The notes beneath the pieces are model-generated. The model saw only the letters and a list, made by a program, of their open reading frames with translations, was not told the DNA's origin and made no database searches. A stretch of 7,641 nucleotides of DNA from Gammaproteobacteria bacterium (lineage in GTDB: Bacteria; Pseudomonadota; Gammaproteobacteria; UBA9214), in NCBI GenBank assembly GCA_029864225.1, contig JAOTTU010000097.1, positions 1 through 7,641 on the forward strand, written 5' to 3'. Positions 5,982-7,641 of this stretch are shown in pieces; the stretch's first letter is position 1; each line of letters starts with the position of its first letter. A program made the position numbers and the translations under genes.

Positions 5982-5986
5982 CACCC

Positions 5987-6922
5987 ATGGTGCCTGCATT
6001 ATCCATCCGCGACCTCAACAAGACCTACAAGAACGGTCACGTGGCTCTCAAGGGCATCAGCCTCGATGTAGCCCAGGGCGATTTCTTTGCTCTGCTTGGC
6101 CCCAACGGGGCCGGCAAGTCAACCACCATCGGCATCATCGCCACCTTGATTAACAAGACCAGTGGCCAGGTCTCCATTTTCGGACACGACATCGAGACCG
6201 ACTCGGCCGCCGCCAAGTCCTGTCTGGGCCTGGTGCCGCAGGAAATCAATTTCAACCAGTTCGAGCCGGTGGTGGAGATCGTCGCCAACCAGGCCGGCTA
6301 CTACGGGATCGCGCGTGCCGAGGCCTTCGCCCGGGCGGAGCGCTACCTCAAGCAGCTGGGCCTGTGGGAAAAGCGGCGCACCATGGCACGGACATTGTCC
6401 GGCGGCATGAAACGGCGCCTGATGATCGCCCGCGCCCTGGTCCATGAGCCACGCCTGCTGATTCTCGACGAGCCGACCGCGGGCGTGGACATCGAAATTC
6501 GCCGTTCCATGTGGCAGTTCCTGCGCGAGATCAATGCGGCCGGCACCACCATTATTCTCACCACGCATTACCTGGAAGAGGCGGAGAGCCTGTGCCGCAA
6601 TGTCGCCATCATCGACGAGGGGGAACTGATCGAGAACACCAGCACCCGGCAACTGCTGAATACCCTGCACATGGAGACCTTCATCCTGGATATTAAGAAC
6701 CCGCTCGAACGGCTGCCGGAACTGCGTGGGCACAGCGTCCGCCTGATCGACGCGTGTACCCTGGAGGCCGATATCTCCAAGGAGCAGACGATGAACCTGT
6801 TATTCCAGGACCTGAGCGCGCATGACATCAAGGTGCTCAGCATGCGCAACAAGACCAACCGCCTCGAGCAGCTGTTCATGCGCCTGGTCGAGGGCAATGA
6901 CAACACAGGCATTGAAGCATGA
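5987..6922 (+). CDS. yadG: ABC-2 type exporter, ATP-binding protein YadG
   Basis: 311 residues against 308 in E. coli YadG, collinear along the whole length. The Walker A box is GPNGAGKST (38-46), the Q-loop Q85 lies in LGLVPQEINFN, the signature is LSGGMKRRLMIARAL (137-151), Walker B is LLILDEPTAGVD (157-168), and the switch histidine is H194 in LTTHYLEEAE. The C-terminal 90 residues, ending LSMRNKTNRLEQLFMRLV, match the YadG-specific extension. ATG 5987 was chosen over a longer open frame beginning at 5852 because it gives the family's N-terminus and avoids running through the small membrane gene. The ribosome site is poor (the stop of the upstream gene is 5 bases away), so translation probably depends on coupling. 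The protein powers the YadH permease from the cytoplasm; the substrate is unknown. Confidence 0.94.
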   Translation: MVPALSIRDLNKTYKNGHVALKGISLDVAQGDFFALLGPNGAGKSTTIGIIATLINKTSGQVSIFGHDIETDSAAAKSCLGLVPQEINFNQFEPVVEIVANQAGYYGIARAEAFARAERYLKQLGLWEKRRTMARTLSGGMKRRLMIARALVHEPRLLILDEPTAGVDIEIRRSMWQFLREINAAGTTIILTTHYLEEAESLCRNVAIIDEGELIENTSTRQLLNTLHMETFILDIKNPLERLPELRGHSVRLIDACTLEADISKEQTMNLLFQDLSAHDIKVLSMRNKTNRLEQLFMRLVEGNDNTGIEA

Positions 6923-7641
6923 CCCCGCATCAGAAATTCACTGCGTTCCGGACCATCCTCACCAAGGAGGTGCTGCGCTTCGCCCGCATCTGGCTCCAGA
7001 CGGTGCTGCCACCGATGATCACCACGGCGCTGTATTTCATCATCTTCGGCAACCTGATCGGCCCGCGGATCGGTGAAATGGACGGATTTGTCTACATGGA
7101 CTTCATCGTGCCCGGGCTGATCATGATGTCGGTTATCACCAACTCCTACGCCAACGTGGTCTCGTCGTTCTATGGCTCGAAGTTCCAGCGTCACATCGAG
7201 GAGATGCTGGTCGCGCCGGTCCCCAACTACGTGATCCTGACCGGCTTCATCGGTGGCGGCGTGGCCCGCGGCCTGACCTGTGGCATTGCCGTGACCCTGG
7301 TCTCGCTGTTTTTTACCTCGCTCAACGTCCACAACTTCTGGGTGATGTTCAGCATGATCCTGCTGACCGCGATCCTGTTTTCCCTGGCCGGTTTCATCAA
7401 CGCGGTCTACGCAAAGAGCTTTGACGACATCTCGATCATACCGACCTTCATCCTGACCCCGCTGACCTACCTCGGCGGCATTTTCTACTCGATCAATATG
7501 CTCCCGGAATTCTGGCAGAAGGTCTCGCTGGCCAACCCGATCCTCTACATGATCAACGCCTTCCGCTACGGTTTCCTGGGGATCTCGGATATCCGGCTGG
7601 CGGCCTCCTACGCCATCAGCATCGCCTTCATCGCGCTGCTG
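6919..7641 (+). CDS. yadH: ABC-2 type exporter, permease YadH (3' end outside window)
   Basis: 241 codons are present, of about 256 in E. coli YadH; the frame is open to the last base, so only the final stretch is missing. The ATG overlaps the yadG stop as ATGA (6919-6922). Conserved segments include RIWLQTVLPPMITTALYFII (23-42), FGNLIGPRIG, FIVPGLIMMSVITN (62-75), the coupling region FQRHIEEMLVAPVP (89-102), FDDISIIPTFILTPLTYLGG (168-187) and NPILYMINAFRYGFLG (206-221). About six inner-membrane helices are predicted (near 27-47, 60-82, 108-131, 140-163, 172-192 and 229 onwards). It forms the membrane pore of the exporter driven by YadG. Its substrate is not established. Confidence 0.94.
   Translation, partial: MTPHQKFTAFRTILTKEVLRFARIWLQTVLPPMITTALYFIIFGNLIGPRIGEMDGFVYMDFIVPGLIMMSVITNSYANVVSSFYGSKFQRHIEEMLVAPVPNYVILTGFIGGGVARGLTCGIAVTLVSLFFTSLNVHNFWVMFSMILLTAILFSLAGFINAVYAKSFDDISIIPTFILTPLTYLGGIFYSINMLPEFWQKVSLANPILYMINAFRYGFLGISDIRLAASYAISIAFIALL

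Noticed and set aside
5852..5986. Longer N-terminus for YadG
   Set aside because: The extra 45 residues are the shadow of the small membrane gene; family length and N-terminus fit ATG 5987.

Overview
The window looks like a GC-rich gammaproteobacterial chromosome. The proteins that can be matched from memory (RimK, Fpr, YadG, YadH) follow their Escherichia coli counterparts closely along their whole length, while the mix of neighbours, with RimK next to a retropepsin-like RimB and an M14 deacylase, resembles Pseudomonas, Chromatiales and similar groups rather than enterobacteria. No taxonomic marker is present, so the placement is an inference.

Left end (1-549): the last 63 codons of a chlorite dismutase-family protein whose stop codon lies inside an integron-type attC recombination site (188-247). 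This is the signature of a gene cassette. About 300 bases without a convincing gene follow, more AT-rich towards 549. This part is probably acquired DNA abutting the chromosomal block.

Centre (550-5361, all on the minus strand, so read right to left): a possible 49-codon small ORF overlaps fpr (ferredoxin/flavodoxin-NADP+ reductase). A 200-base gap follows with a strong extended -10 promoter and two palindromes. Next is a 394-residue CPA2/Kef-type cation:proton antiporter lacking any cytoplasmic nucleotide-binding domain, and then a tight three-gene unit: RimB-like retropepsin protease, RimK glutamate ligase, and an M14-family succinylglutamate desuccinylase/aspartoacylase-like enzyme. The three are overlapped or spaced by 3 bases and read as a ligase-plus-two-hydrolases module for adding and removing glutamate tails (on ribosomal protein S6 in the known case).

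Right end (about 5381-7641, plus strand): divergent from fpr is a TATAAT-type promoter followed by what looks like a broken gene for a small transglutaminase/papain-fold-like protein (one frameshift and no usable start codon). It leads directly into a 63-residue two-helix membrane protein and then yadG-yadH, an ABC-2 type exporter ATPase and permease. yadH runs off the end of the window.

The most interesting points are the attC-bearing cassette end, the RimB-RimK-M14 module, the frameshifted C-H-D protein linked to the YadGH exporter, and the palindromes in the fpr/antiporter gap.
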